A DNA stretch of 64,000 nt from Flavobacterium sp. Root420 (lineage in GTDB: Bacteria > Bacteroidota > Bacteroidia > Flavobacteriales > Flavobacteriaceae). The stretch spans positions 62,001 through 126,000 of the forward strand of contig NZ_LMEF01000033.1 of assembly GCF_001427905.1 (NCBI RefSeq), in the 5' to 3' direction. Numbering within the stretch: the stretch's first letter is position 1; each line of letters starts with the position of its first letter. Positions 33,819 through 42,835 of the stretch are shown piece by piece. Below the pieces are notes generated by a model. It made no database searches, was not told where the DNA came from, and saw only the letters and a list, made by a program, of their open reading frames with translations. The position numbers were made by a program, and so were the translations under genes.

Positions 33819-34955
33819 ATGAAAAAAAATATACAAATGCTAATAATAACAATACTTATAGGGACTTCATGTTCTTCTAAAGCAATTGTTACTAATACTA
33901 ATTTGTCACTTTCAGATAAAAAAGCGACATCTGAAACTATTTCTCTTTACAAAAAACTAAATCAATTAGCCCAAAAAGGTTATTTATTTGGGCATCAGGA
34001 CGACCTTGCCTATGGAGTAAACTGGAAATACGAAAAGGACAGAAGTGATATAAAAGATGTCGTTGGAGATTATCCGGCTGTGTATGGCTGGGATCTGGCA
34101 GGCCTGGAAAAAGACAGTTCCAACAATATAGATGGAATTCCCTTTACAAAAATGAAGCAATACATAGAAGAAAGTCATGAAAGAGGCGGAATTACAACCA
34201 TAAGCTGGCATTTTGACAACCCTGCAACCGGAAAAAGTGCTTGGGATAGTACTCCAAATGCTGCAAAAACAGTTTTGCCGGGTGGAGAAAACCATCAAAA
34301 ATTCACTCTTTGGCTAGACAAAGCAGCAAACTATCTTTTATCCTTAAAAGATAAAAAAGGAAAAAACATTCCAATTCTTTTTAGACCTTATCATGAACTT
34401 ACCGGAGGCTGGTTTTGGTGGGGAAAAGGAAATTGTACTCCCGAAGAGTTTAAAACTTTATGGAAATTCACTATTGATTACCTTCAGAAAAAAGGCGTTC
34501 ATAATTTAATTTATGTCTACAACACCAGCAGTTTTAACTCAAAAGAAGATTTTTTAGCCCATTATCCGGGTGACAATTATGCTGATGTTTTAAGCTTCGA
34601 TTCGTATCAAAATAATAATGATAAAGAAGGCAAAAAGTTTATTGAAGAAGTTCAGAATCAACTTAAAATAGTAAACGAAATCGGGATTGAAAAACACAAA
34701 TTAATCGCTGTCGCAGAAGCGGGTTACGAAGCAATTCCAGACCCAAAATGGTGGACAGGCACTTTATCAAAAGCTATTGGTGATTACAAGATATCTTATA
34801 TTTTATTGTGGAGAAATCATGGCTGGCAGGAAAAAGAACAAAAAATGCATTATTACGTTCCATATACTGGACAAATAAGTGAAAAAGATTTTGTCGATTT
34901 TTATAATCTCGACAAAACCTTATTTGAAAAAGATATTCAGAAAGCATTAAAATAA
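33819..34955 (+). CDS. GH26 endo-beta-1,4-mannanase, lipoprotein
   Basis: A 378-residue enzyme with a lipoprotein signal (ILIGTSCSSKA). The GH26 domain begins YLFGHQDDLAYGVNWKY. The acid/base Glu193 is in RPYHELTGGWFWWG and the nucleophile Glu300 in AVAEAGYE; the WHFDNP motif also fits. It cleaves internal or chain-end beta-1,4-mannosyl bonds with retention. It may release mannobiose, which would feed the epimerase and phosphorylase encoded downstream (inference). It is the first gene of the rightward operon, 36 nt before the transporter gene, behind the operator-like repeats. It shares family and layout with the GH26 at 39406 but is clearly diverged from it. Confidence 0.95.
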   Translation: MKKNIQMLIITILIGTSCSSKAIVTNTNLSLSDKKATSETISLYKKLNQLAQKGYLFGHQDDLAYGVNWKYEKDRSDIKDVVGDYPAVYGWDLAGLEKDSSNNIDGIPFTKMKQYIEESHERGGITTISWHFDNPATGKSAWDSTPNAAKTVLPGGENHQKFTLWLDKAANYLLSLKDKKGKNIPILFRPYHELTGGWFWWGKGNCTPEEFKTLWKFTIDYLQKKGVHNLIYVYNTSSFNSKEDFLAHYPGDNYADVLSFDSYQNNNDKEGKKFIEEVQNQLKIVNEIGIEKHKLIAVAEAGYEAIPDPKWWTGTLSKAIGDYKISYILLWRNHGWQEKEQKMHYYVPYTGQISEKDFVDFYNLDKTLFEKDIQKALK

Positions 34956-34991
34956 TAACCAACTCAAATTACAACCTTTAAAAAGAACCCA

Positions 34992-36383
34992 ATGCACGAC
35001 AAAATTAGTTTAAAAGAAAAAGTAGGTTATGGTCTTGGAGACGCTGCGTCATCCATGTTCTGGAAAATTTTCAGTATGTATCTGCTCTTTTTCTATACCG
35101 ACGTTTTCGGATTGGCACCTGCTGTTGTAGGAACCATGTTTTTAATCACCAGAATCTGGGATTCCTGCTTTGATCCAATTGTTGGAATCATTGCCGACAG
35201 AACCAAAAGCAAATGGGGAAAATTCAGACCTTATTTATTGTGGGTTGCCGTGCCTTTTGCCGTTATTGGAGTTTTAACTTTTTACACCCCTGATTTTGAT
35301 GAAAAAGGAAAAATAATTTATGCTTACGTAACGTATTCGGCAATGATGATGATTTATTCGCTTATCAACGTACCGTATGCATCCCTTTTGGGCGTAATGT
35401 CGTCTGACCGAAAAGAGAGAAATACCTTATCTTCTTACCGAATGGTTTTTGCATTTGGAGGAAGTCTTTTAGCACTTTGGTTAATTGAGCCTCTGGTAAA
35501 TTATTTCGGCGGAAGCCTAAACTCTAAATCAGGCTGGTTGACAACAATTGCCGTTTTTGGAGTGATTACAACTGCTTTTTTCTGGGGTTGTTTTTTCTTC
35601 ACAAAAGAAAGAGTGAAACCAATTTCTGATGAACAGTCCAACTTAAAAGAAGATTTAAAAGACTTATTAAAAAATAAACCATGGTGGATTTTGCTGGGAG
35701 CCGGAATTGGCGCCTTAGTTTTCAATTCTATCCGTGATGGAGCTGCCGTTTATTACTTTAAATATTATGTAAGCAGTAGTATCAACTTTGATTTCAATTT
35801 ATTCGGAACAGATTTCCACATGACACCAACTTCCATTTATTTGGTTTTGGGTCAGGCTGCCAATATCATCGGCGTTATTATCGCAACACCAATTGCTAAT
35901 AAAGTCGGGAAGAAGAAAACCTTTTTTGGAGCCATGGCTTTAGCCGCCATTTTGAGTTTAGTGTTCTATTTCTTCGGAAAAGAAGATATTCTCCTAATCC
36001 TGAGTTTTCAGGTTTTAATCAGCATTTGCGCAGGTTGCATTTTCCCATTAATCTGGTCCATGTATGCTGACAGCGCCGATTATTCAGAATGGAAACAAGG
36101 CCGTAGAGCCACAGGATTAGTATTCTCTGCTTCATCCATGTCACAAAAATTTGGCTGGACCATTGGAGGAGCCGGAGCAGGATGGCTTTTAGGATATTAT
36201 GGTTTTCAGGCTAATGTCGAACAAACGGCCGTTGCTCAAAACGGAATTCAATTAATGTTAAGCATACTTCCTGCAATTGCAGCTTTTATATCAGTCGCTT
36301 TTATTTTGTTTTATCCTTTATCTGAAGAAAAACTGCAAACCATAGAACAAGATTTAAACGAAAAAAGAGACCAGACCATTTAA
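34992..36383 (+). CDS. GPH-family sugar:cation symporter (MFS)
   Basis: A 463-residue inner-membrane protein with about 12 hydrophobic segments. It has the GPH pattern: KVGYGLGDAASSMFWKIFSMYLLFFYTDVFGL near the N-terminus, DPIVGIIADRTKSKWGKFRPYLLW between segments 2 and 3, and YADSADYSEWKQGRRATGLVFS in the second half. It should bring mannobiose or short manno-oligosaccharides into the cytosol, since the two genes after it encode cytosolic enzymes for exactly that substrate. It ends with a soluble Glu/Lys-rich tail. The next gene follows after 28 nt in the same operon. Confidence 0.94.
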   Translation: MHDKISLKEKVGYGLGDAASSMFWKIFSMYLLFFYTDVFGLAPAVVGTMFLITRIWDSCFDPIVGIIADRTKSKWGKFRPYLLWVAVPFAVIGVLTFYTPDFDEKGKIIYAYVTYSAMMMIYSLINVPYASLLGVMSSDRKERNTLSSYRMVFAFGGSLLALWLIEPLVNYFGGSLNSKSGWLTTIAVFGVITTAFFWGCFFFTKERVKPISDEQSNLKEDLKDLLKNKPWWILLGAGIGALVFNSIRDGAAVYYFKYYVSSSINFDFNLFGTDFHMTPTSIYLVLGQAANIIGVIIATPIANKVGKKKTFFGAMALAAILSLVFYFFGKEDILLILSFQVLISICAGCIFPLIWSMYADSADYSEWKQGRRATGLVFSASSMSQKFGWTIGGAGAGWLLGYYGFQANVEQTAVAQNGIQLMLSILPAIAAFISVAFILFYPLSEEKLQTIEQDLNEKRDQTI

Positions 36384-36411
36384 AATTATACAGATACAGA
36401 AATCGATTAAT

Positions 36412-37602
36412 ATGACAACAATAGCCACTTCCACTACATTTCAGGATAGAAAAGTAGCATTAGAGAAAGAACATAAAACCCTTATAGAGCAAAAAAATGC
36501 TCCTGAAGAAAATGCTGGAAACGGCATATACCAACGCTATAAAAAACCAGTAGTTACAGCGGCTCACGTGCCATTGAACTGGCGTTTTGATTTGAATGAA
36601 AAAACAAATCCATTTTTGCAGGAACGAATCGGAATGAACGCCGCTTTTAACGCCGGTGCCATGAAATGGAACGGTAAATATTTATTAGCTGTTCGTGTTG
36701 AAGGAATTGACAGAAAATCCTTTTTCGCTATTGCTGAAAGTCCAAATGGGGTCGATAATTTCAAGTTTTGGGAGAAACCATGCGTCATTCCACAAACTGC
36801 AGAACCGGATACCAACGTTTACGATATGCGTTTGATCAATCATGAAGACGGCTGGGTTTATGGCATTTTTTGTACGGAAAGAAAAGATCCGAAAGCACCA
36901 AAAGGCGATACAAGTTCGGCTGTAGCCAATGCGGGAATTGTGCGTACAAAAGATTTAGTGAATTGGGAAAGGCTTCCTGATTTGATTTCAAACACCGGAC
37001 AACAACGAAATGTCGTTTTGCATCCGGAATTTGTAAACGGAAAATACGCTTTATATACCCGTCCGCAAGATGGATTTATTGATGTTGGAGCTGGTGGCGG
37101 AATCGGTTTAGGTTATGTGGATGACATGACAAATCCGGTTGTAAAAGAGGAGAAAATTATTTTCGGAAAACAGTATCATACTATTTATGAATTAAAAAAT
37201 GGTCTTGGCCCTGCTCCGATCAAAACCGAAAAAGGCTGGCTGCATTTGGCACACGGCGTTCGTAATACCGCTGCAGGTTTACGTTACACACTTTATATGT
37301 TCATGACTGATTTGAACGATATTACAAAAGTAACACACGTTCCTGCCGGTCATTTTATGGGACCTGAAGACATTGAAAGAGTTGGCGATGTATCGAATGT
37401 GCTGTTCTCTAACGGGTGGATTGAAGATAACGACGGAACAGTTTATATATATTATGCTTCATCAGATACGAGAATGCATGTTGCGGTTTCATCAGTTGCA
37501 AAACTAGTTGACTATGTTATGAACGCTCCGGCAGATACTTTTATTTCTGCAGGATCTGTGAAAACCATCATCAGTCAAATTGAAAAAAATAACGCAATTT
37601 AA
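36412..37602 (+). CDS. GH130 4-O-beta-D-mannosyl-D-glucose phosphorylase
   Basis: A 396-residue cytosolic enzyme with no signal peptide. The five-bladed propeller core of GH130 subfamily 1 is visible: NPFLQERIGMNAAFNAGAMKWNGKYLLAVRVEG, DTNVYDMRLINHEDGWVYGIFCTER (Asp138 corresponds to the proposed general acid of the Bacteroides fragilis enzyme), LHPEFVNGKYALYTRPQDG, and GPAPIKTEKGWLHLAHGV. It converts mannosyl-beta-1,4-glucose and phosphate to mannose-1-phosphate and glucose. Its pairing with the epimerase gene, 6 nt downstream, reproduces the known mannan catabolic pathway, which supports this specificity over mannobiose phosphorolysis. Confidence 0.95.
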   Translation: MTTIATSTTFQDRKVALEKEHKTLIEQKNAPEENAGNGIYQRYKKPVVTAAHVPLNWRFDLNEKTNPFLQERIGMNAAFNAGAMKWNGKYLLAVRVEGIDRKSFFAIAESPNGVDNFKFWEKPCVIPQTAEPDTNVYDMRLINHEDGWVYGIFCTERKDPKAPKGDTSSAVANAGIVRTKDLVNWERLPDLISNTGQQRNVVLHPEFVNGKYALYTRPQDGFIDVGAGGGIGLGYVDDMTNPVVKEEKIIFGKQYHTIYELKNGLGPAPIKTEKGWLHLAHGVRNTAAGLRYTLYMFMTDLNDITKVTHVPAGHFMGPEDIERVGDVSNVLFSNGWIEDNDGTVYIYYASSDTRMHVAVSSVAKLVDYVMNAPADTFISAGSVKTIISQIEKNNAI

Positions 37603-37608
37603 TTTATC

Positions 37609-38796
37609 GTGTCAAAACTAAAGCAACTCAAATCTGAATTAACTGCCGAACTTGATGCTATCCTGAAGTATTGGTCAAAAAATACAATTGACAATCAAAA
37701 TGGAGGTTTTATTGGTCAGATTGATTTTAACGATCATCTGATTGCTACTGCCGAAAAGGGTTCTGTTTTGAATGCCCGAATTTTATGGTCGTTTTCTGCC
37801 AGTTATCAGGTTACTAAAAATGAAGAACATAAAAAAATGGCGACGAGAGCTTTTGACTTTCTTTCAAAATATTTTTATGATGCAGAGTTTGGAGGTCTGT
37901 TTTGGAGTATAAATGCTGATAAAACGCCAAAAGACACTAAAAATCAGATTTACGCTTTGGCTTTTGCTATTTATGGATTAACAGAATATTATGCTATTTC
38001 TAAAGAGGAAAAAGCTTTAGAAATGGCTATAAACTTATATTTACAAATACAACAACATAGCTACGACCCTGTAAACGGAGGCTATCTGGAAGCTTTTACT
38101 CGGGAGTGGAAACCTATGGCCGATTTGCGTCTTAGTGATAAGGATGCCAACGAAAAGAAAACGATGAATACGCATTTGCATATTGCTGAAGCATATGCAA
38201 ATTTGTTTAAAGTCTGGAAAGACAAAAAACTCCAAAATGTTATTGTTGAATTATTAGCAACAATCGAAGAGCGTTTTATCAATACTGAAACAGGGCATTT
38301 AAGATTGTTTTTTAATGAAGAATGGATCGAAAAACCGGATGTAATCTCCTATGGACATGATATCGAAGCAGCCTGGCTTTTACTACAATGTGCCGAAATT
38401 TCAGAAGATGAAACTCTAATTGCCAATTATAAAAAACATGCCATTCAAATAGCCGAAGTTACTCAGGAAGGCTTAGATACTGACGGCGGATTATGGTATG
38501 AATTAAATCCAAAAAACAACGAGTTAATCGCTGAAAAACATTGGTGGGTTCAGGCCGAAGCTTTAATTGGATTTTATAATGCGTATCAATTAACCGCTGA
38601 CGAAAAGTATGTAGACCTTGTTTTGAAAAACTGGAATTTCATCAAAAGATACATTTTAGACCAACAAAATGGCGAATGGTTTTGGGGAATTAACCGCGAT
38701 TATTCTTTGATTGAAAAAGACAAAGCCGGTTTTTGGAAATGTCCTTATCATAACAGTCGCGCATGTTTAGAACTAATTCTGAGAATAAAGGACTAA
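37609..38796 (+). CDS. Cellobiose 2-epimerase (AGE superfamily)
   Basis: A 395-residue cytosolic enzyme with a GTG start 6 nt after the GH130 stop. The (alpha/alpha)6 barrel motifs are present: DNQNGGFIGQIDFND, KGSVLNARILWSFSASY, NTHLHIAEAYANL, SYGHDIEAAWLLLQCAE, EKHWWVQAEALIGFYNAY and FWKCPYHNSRACLE, including the conserved His residues of the family. It interconverts beta-1,4-mannobiose and mannosylglucose (and cellobiose with glucosylmannose) by C2 epimerisation at the reducing end. It supplies the substrate of the GH130 phosphorylase. Length and motifs match characterised Bacteroidota enzymes. Confidence 0.96.
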   Translation: MSKLKQLKSELTAELDAILKYWSKNTIDNQNGGFIGQIDFNDHLIATAEKGSVLNARILWSFSASYQVTKNEEHKKMATRAFDFLSKYFYDAEFGGLFWSINADKTPKDTKNQIYALAFAIYGLTEYYAISKEEKALEMAINLYLQIQQHSYDPVNGGYLEAFTREWKPMADLRLSDKDANEKKTMNTHLHIAEAYANLFKVWKDKKLQNVIVELLATIEERFINTETGHLRLFFNEEWIEKPDVISYGHDIEAAWLLLQCAEISEDETLIANYKKHAIQIAEVTQEGLDTDGGLWYELNPKNNELIAEKHWWVQAEALIGFYNAYQLTADEKYVDLVLKNWNFIKRYILDQQNGEWFWGINRDYSLIEKDKAGFWKCPYHNSRACLELILRIKD

Positions 38797-38843
38797 ACTT
38801 CTCCACAACAAAAAACAAATTATTGTATTTAAAAATTTTGATT

Positions 38844-39401
38844 ATGAAACAACTCTTATTTTTTAGTTTATTATTTCTAACTACAATAACAAACGCCCAA
38901 ACCAATCTGGTCAAAAACGGTGGATTTGAAACCGAATTAATCAATTGGCGCGGTGATGTTGCGACAATTTCTCCTTATGATAAAAAAACAGGGAAAAACG
39001 GCGCTGTAATTAATCAATTTGTTGGAAACGAATGGAAGGCAATTGACCAAATAATGACGATTCCTAAAAATACTTATGCTGTAGCGTTTAGTGTCTGGAT
39101 TAAAACAGAAGGTATTGAAGGCGGAAAAGAAGCCTACAATGCAGGCGCCATGATTGCTGAATTTACAAATAATTCCGAAAAGCAAATCAGTTCAGACGCA
39201 ATTGCACAAGTAAAAGGATCTAATCCCTGGACAAACTACAAAAAAACAATTAAGACGCCTGCTGCTGCGCAAAAAATAAGAATAATGCTGGCTTTGGCAC
39301 AGACAAGCGGTTCTATTTATTTTGATGATGTAAAAGCTGTTGCTTTATCTGAAGAAGAATATTCTAAATTAAACCCGGTTACAGCAAATCCAGAAAATTA
39401 A
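38844..39401 (+). CDS. Secreted CBM4/9-like carbohydrate-binding protein
   Basis: A 185-residue protein. I chose the ATG at 38844 because it begins a good signal peptide (MKQLLFFSLLFLTTITNAQ); the longer frame from 38763 overlaps the epimerase gene and would bury it. The mature part is one beta-sandwich: NLVKNGGFETELINWRGD, AIDQIMTIPKNTYAVAFSVWIKTEG, RIMLALAQTSGSIYFDDVKAV, a typical CBM_4_9/galactose-binding-like pattern. There is no catalytic domain. It could bind mannan in the periplasm or at the surface and assist the GH26 gene product encoded 4 nt downstream. A stand-alone binding module in such a locus is unusual. Confidence 0.82.
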   Translation: MKQLLFFSLLFLTTITNAQTNLVKNGGFETELINWRGDVATISPYDKKTGKNGAVINQFVGNEWKAIDQIMTIPKNTYAVAFSVWIKTEGIEGGKEAYNAGAMIAEFTNNSEKQISSDAIAQVKGSNPWTNYKKTIKTPAAAQKIRIMLALAQTSGSIYFDDVKAVALSEEEYSKLNPVTANPEN

Positions 39402-39405
39402 AAAA

Positions 39406-40653
39406 ATGAAAACAACATTTCTCAAAATAGCATTTTTAAGTTTGTCGATTTTAACATTGGTGAATTGTTCATCGGATAATGAATCAGGCCCTGAAAAGAT
39501 CGACCCAAATCCCGTAGACGATACTAAAATAACCGCTCAAAACGTAACAAAATTTATTGTAGATAAAGGTGCCACTGCAGAAACTGTAGCTTTATTTTAT
39601 AATTTAAAAAAACTAGGTGAATCCAAAGTTGCTATTGGACAACAGGATGCTTTTAATAATTTTTATCAGGATGCGGCAGGAGAATCTGACATTAAGAAAA
39701 ATACAGGCTTTGATCCAGCCGTTTTAGGTTCTGATTTCATATTTATTACAGATAAAAACAATAATAATCAGGCTGATAACTGGTTTTATCAACAGGAAAC
39801 AAAAACTATAGCTGATGTGAAACTTGCTTACGCCAAAGGTATTGTAAATACTTTTAGCTGGCATTTAAGAGAACCTAATAATGAAGATTCTTTTTATGCA
39901 TCTGATATGACATCGACACAAAAAAACACTGCTTTTAAAAGTATTTTACCTGGCGGAGCAAATCACGAATGGTACAAGAAAAAACTGGATAAAGTGGCCA
40001 GCGTATTTTTAAATCTAAAAGGTTCAAAAGGAGAATTGATTCCGATAATCTTCAGGCCTTTTCATGAATTTGACGGAAGCTGGTTTTGGTGGGGTGCTAA
40101 TTTTTGTACGCCCGAAGAATACAAAACTGCCTATAAATTTACAGTTGACTATTTAAAAAACACAAAAGGTGTTCATAATGTTTTGTATGCGTTTTCGCCG
40201 GATAACTCTTATTCGACAGCCGAATCTTATTTAAGCCGATATCCCGGAGATGCCTATGTTGATGTTTTAGGAATGGACAATTACGGCGACTTCAACAATC
40301 AAGGCCTTACTGGTGCCAAAAATGCCAATTTAAAATTAAAACTGATATCGACTTTAGCTTATACCAAAGTTAAAATTGCGGCATTGACCGAAACAGGATA
40401 CCAGGTTACAGCAACAACTCCGCCTATTACAGATTGGTTTTCTAATTATTTATACACAGCGTTAAATGATCATCCTACACTTGATGTCCCTCTTATTTCA
40501 ATAAGTTATGTAATGTTTTGGACAAATAGTAAAGAGGCATATTTTGTACCGAATGGTTCTGTATCAAATGCAGCTGATTTTAAAACGTTCACAGAAAAAC
40601 CAAAATCGGCATTACTGAATTCTTTGCCGAAGATGTATGAATTGCCGAAGTAA
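39406..40653 (+). CDS. GH26 endo-beta-1,4-mannanase, second copy, lipoprotein
   Basis: A 415-residue lipoprotein (LSILTLVNCSSDNESG, Cys22) with a Pro/Asp-rich linker. The GH26 domain begins around residue 55 (AETVALFYNLKKLGESKVAIGQQDAF). The acid/base Glu221 is in RPFHEFDGSWFWWGANFC and the nucleophile Glu329 in ALTETGYQV. SWHLREP is the WHF-type motif. It is more elaborate than the first GH26 (insert around residues 95-130, DKNNNNQADNWFYQQ). It probably acts at the outer surface as an endo-mannanase. It starts 4 nt after the CBM-like gene. A decayed copy of its 3' end lies downstream at about 40934-41068. Confidence 0.95.
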   Translation: MKTTFLKIAFLSLSILTLVNCSSDNESGPEKIDPNPVDDTKITAQNVTKFIVDKGATAETVALFYNLKKLGESKVAIGQQDAFNNFYQDAAGESDIKKNTGFDPAVLGSDFIFITDKNNNNQADNWFYQQETKTIADVKLAYAKGIVNTFSWHLREPNNEDSFYASDMTSTQKNTAFKSILPGGANHEWYKKKLDKVASVFLNLKGSKGELIPIIFRPFHEFDGSWFWWGANFCTPEEYKTAYKFTVDYLKNTKGVHNVLYAFSPDNSYSTAESYLSRYPGDAYVDVLGMDNYGDFNNQGLTGAKNANLKLKLISTLAYTKVKIAALTETGYQVTATTPPITDWFSNYLYTALNDHPTLDVPLISISYVMFWTNSKEAYFVPNGSVSNAADFKTFTEKPKSALLNSLPKMYELPK

Positions 40654-40702
40654 TTTACTGGGAAATGGCACGCGAATTTGGGCGGATTTATTCTTATTTT
40701 TT

Positions 40703-40800
40703 TGTCATTCCGAGAAACGAGGAATCACACTCGTGAATCGGCAAAGATCGACGAATTTGATTCCGAAATTTCTAGTGTGATTTCTCCTTCGTCTAAATGA
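40703..40800. repeat. Intergenic inverted repeat, TGTCATTCCGAG family (copy 1)
   Basis: The left end TCATTCCGAGAAACGAGG and the right end, which finishes CGTCTAAATGA, are imperfect reverse complements; both carry ATCACACT/AGTGTGAT. The left half recurs at 50192 with about 40 near-identical bases. Confidence 0.75.
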
Positions 40801-40852
40801 AAAATTTGTGAAAAATTGAAAAAAAAAAAACATCTTACAAGCCGTAAACTCC

Positions 40853-40930
40853 TAGACCTGATAGAAATGGAAATCCTTTTGTATCTGGGTTCGGCACAAA
40901 AGATTGAAACGGATAGGAAATAGCCTGCTT
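40853..40930 (+). repeat. Structured intergenic element (type A family, copy 2)
   Basis: CCTGATAGAAATGGAAATCC, then TTTTGT, an 18-nt middle, GCACAAAAGAT and GGATAGGAAATAGC. ATCCTTTTGT can pair with GCACAAAAGAT to form a stem. The order of blocks matches 19009-19060 (plus) and 50057-50150 (minus). Confidence 0.6.
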
Positions 40931-40933
40931 TGA

Positions 40934-41068
40934 ATACAAATAGTTATGTTTGGAACATCCGAAAAGACTACTATTACAAATATATCTATTTCAACCAGGT
41001 TATTTTCAAAACATTTACAACAAAAAATAAAATCAGCATTAGTAAATTCTTTGCTTAAAAATGCATAA
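40934..41068 (+). pseudogene. Decayed 3' end of a GH26 gene
   Basis: In frame up to the TAA at 41066-41068 it reads VMFGTSEKT ... KSALVNSLLKNA. The functional GH26 upstream ends VMFWTNSKEA ... KSALLNSLPKMYELPK, in the same order and with nearly the same spacing (29 against 31 residues between the two blocks). A stop at 40931-40933 closes the frame on the left. The DNA 41030-41058 matches the intact gene at about 40606-40634 at most positions. It is probably a remnant of a former tandem GH26 copy. Confidence 0.65.
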
Positions 41069-41086
41069 ACCATTAAAATAGTCAAG

Positions 41087-42811
41087 ATGAAAAAATTAAC
41101 TCTTATAGCATTTACAATTATTTTGTTGCAATGCTCCTGCTCAAAATCAGATGAAAACTCCACTGATCAAACTCCAACCCCCGAAGATCCTGTAATAAAA
41201 GAACAAATAGATCCTGCTACAGCAAATACTATTGGTTTTTTTCTGGATAATTGGGCAGCTAAAAACTTTACTTCTCCAGCAAGCTTTACAGATGCAACTA
41301 TTCCTGAAGCAACAAATTCAACTGTAACTGTTGATTATGCTAACGTAATAACAAAAATTCCCTCTTCAATCTACGGAAATAACGCCAATTTATGGTCGGG
41401 TAAATTAATTACAAATACGCCTTTAGTAACTGACATCTCAAATCTAAAACCAAATATTATTAGATTTCCTGGCGGAAGCATTAGTGATATCTATTTTTGG
41501 AATGCAAACAGTACTCCCTCAACAGCACCTTCAAAATTAATGAAGGCTGATGGAACGGAAGAAAATTCTGGTTTCTGGTTCGGAAAAAATGATGAAGACT
41601 GGACCATTTCATTAGATAATTATTATCAGCTTTTACAATCCACGAACAGTAAAGGAATTATTACCATTAACTACGGTTATGCAAGATATGGAACAGGCGC
41701 AAATCCTGTTGCAGATGCTGCAAAATTAGCAGCTGACTGGGTAACGTACGACAAGGGAAGAACACAATATTGGGAAATTGGAAATGAAGTTTATGCCGAT
41801 TGGGAAGCAAGTTACAGAATCAATACAGCCAACAATAAAGATGGACAACCTGAATTATTAAATGGCCAATTATACGCGCAACACTTTAAAATAATTGCCG
41901 ATGCAATGCGAAAAGCTGCAGCTGCGGTTGGAAATTCAAATATTAAAATTGGTGCCATAATGGTCGAAATCTCCCCTGCAAGTTATCTGCCGGATTGTTA
42001 TAAAACCTGGAATGACAAACTGCTTAAAAACATTGAAAACAAAGCTGATTATTATGTAATTCATAATTACTATACCAACTACAATACAAATGCCCCTGCA
42101 GCTGAAATCTTAGAAACTCCTAAAAAAGTAACGGCCGACATGATGACTTTTTGCAAAAATGCATTGATATCTACCAGTAATGAAATTAAACCTTTTGCTT
42201 TAGATGAATGGAATATTTTCTCAATCGGAAGCAAACAGCAAGTATCACACATCAACGGAATGCACGCCGTCTTGATTTTAGGAGAAGTTTTAAAAAACAA
42301 AATTGGCCTTGCAGCACGTTGGGATTTAGCAAACGGCTGGGCAAATGGAGATGACCACGGAATGTTTAGCAACGGAGATGAGCCTAATATTCCCAAAGGA
42401 AATCCCCGTCCGGCATTTTATCATATGTATTATTTTCAAAAATACATGGGAGATCGTTTAATCGAAGCCAGTAAAGATACCAATGAAAATTACGAAGTAT
42501 ATGCTTCCTCATTTTCTGACGGAAAAATAGGTTTGGCCTTTGTAAATAAAGCAACTACTTCAATAAATATAAAGTTAAAATTGAATAACTTCCTGACAGG
42601 TAAAAGAATGTTTTGGTATACTTTAATTGGCGATACTGATAATGGAGAATTCTCAAGAAAAGTAATCATTAACGGAAACGGGCCAACCTTGACAGCAGGC
42701 GGACCAACAAATTATGCCACTATTAAGCCTTTTTCTTCCTTGATAACAAATGGAACAAATGTAACCTTACCCGCAAGATCTTCGGTTTTTGTGGTTATTG
42801 AAAAAAAATAA
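41087..42811 (+). CDS. Clan GH-A glycosidase, GH51-like, lipoprotein
   Basis: A 574-residue lipoprotein (IILLQCSCSKSDEN). A (beta/alpha)8 domain starts near residue 92 (PSSIYGNNANLWSG; IIRFPGGSISDIYFWNA). The probable acid/base Glu234 lies in YWEIGNEVYADW and the probable nucleophile Glu374 in PFALDEWNIF. The C-terminal beta-sandwich (about 460-574) is also as in alpha-L-arabinofuranosidase-like and related clan GH-A enzymes. The family is uncertain: GH51-like is the best guess, GH39/GH44-like enzymes cannot be excluded. In this operon it might remove arabinose or cut another backbone bond of plant mannans. The next gene starts 24 nt downstream. Confidence 0.75.
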   Translation: MKKLTLIAFTIILLQCSCSKSDENSTDQTPTPEDPVIKEQIDPATANTIGFFLDNWAAKNFTSPASFTDATIPEATNSTVTVDYANVITKIPSSIYGNNANLWSGKLITNTPLVTDISNLKPNIIRFPGGSISDIYFWNANSTPSTAPSKLMKADGTEENSGFWFGKNDEDWTISLDNYYQLLQSTNSKGIITINYGYARYGTGANPVADAAKLAADWVTYDKGRTQYWEIGNEVYADWEASYRINTANNKDGQPELLNGQLYAQHFKIIADAMRKAAAAVGNSNIKIGAIMVEISPASYLPDCYKTWNDKLLKNIENKADYYVIHNYYTNYNTNAPAAEILETPKKVTADMMTFCKNALISTSNEIKPFALDEWNIFSIGSKQQVSHINGMHAVLILGEVLKNKIGLAARWDLANGWANGDDHGMFSNGDEPNIPKGNPRPAFYHMYYFQKYMGDRLIEASKDTNENYEVYASSFSDGKIGLAFVNKATTSINIKLKLNNFLTGKRMFWYTLIGDTDNGEFSRKVIINGNGPTLTAGGPTNYATIKPFSSLITNGTNVTLPARSSVFVVIEKK

Positions 42812-42835
42812 ATTAAAATTATCAATTTAATAAGA

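Noticed and set aside
38763-38843. Extended start of the CBM-like gene
   Set aside because: It overlaps the epimerase gene and hides the clear signal peptide at 38844.
40852-41163. Minus-strand frame of 103 codons
   Set aside because: It runs opposite the GH26 relic, a repeat and the start of the GH51-like gene, with no protein-like pattern.
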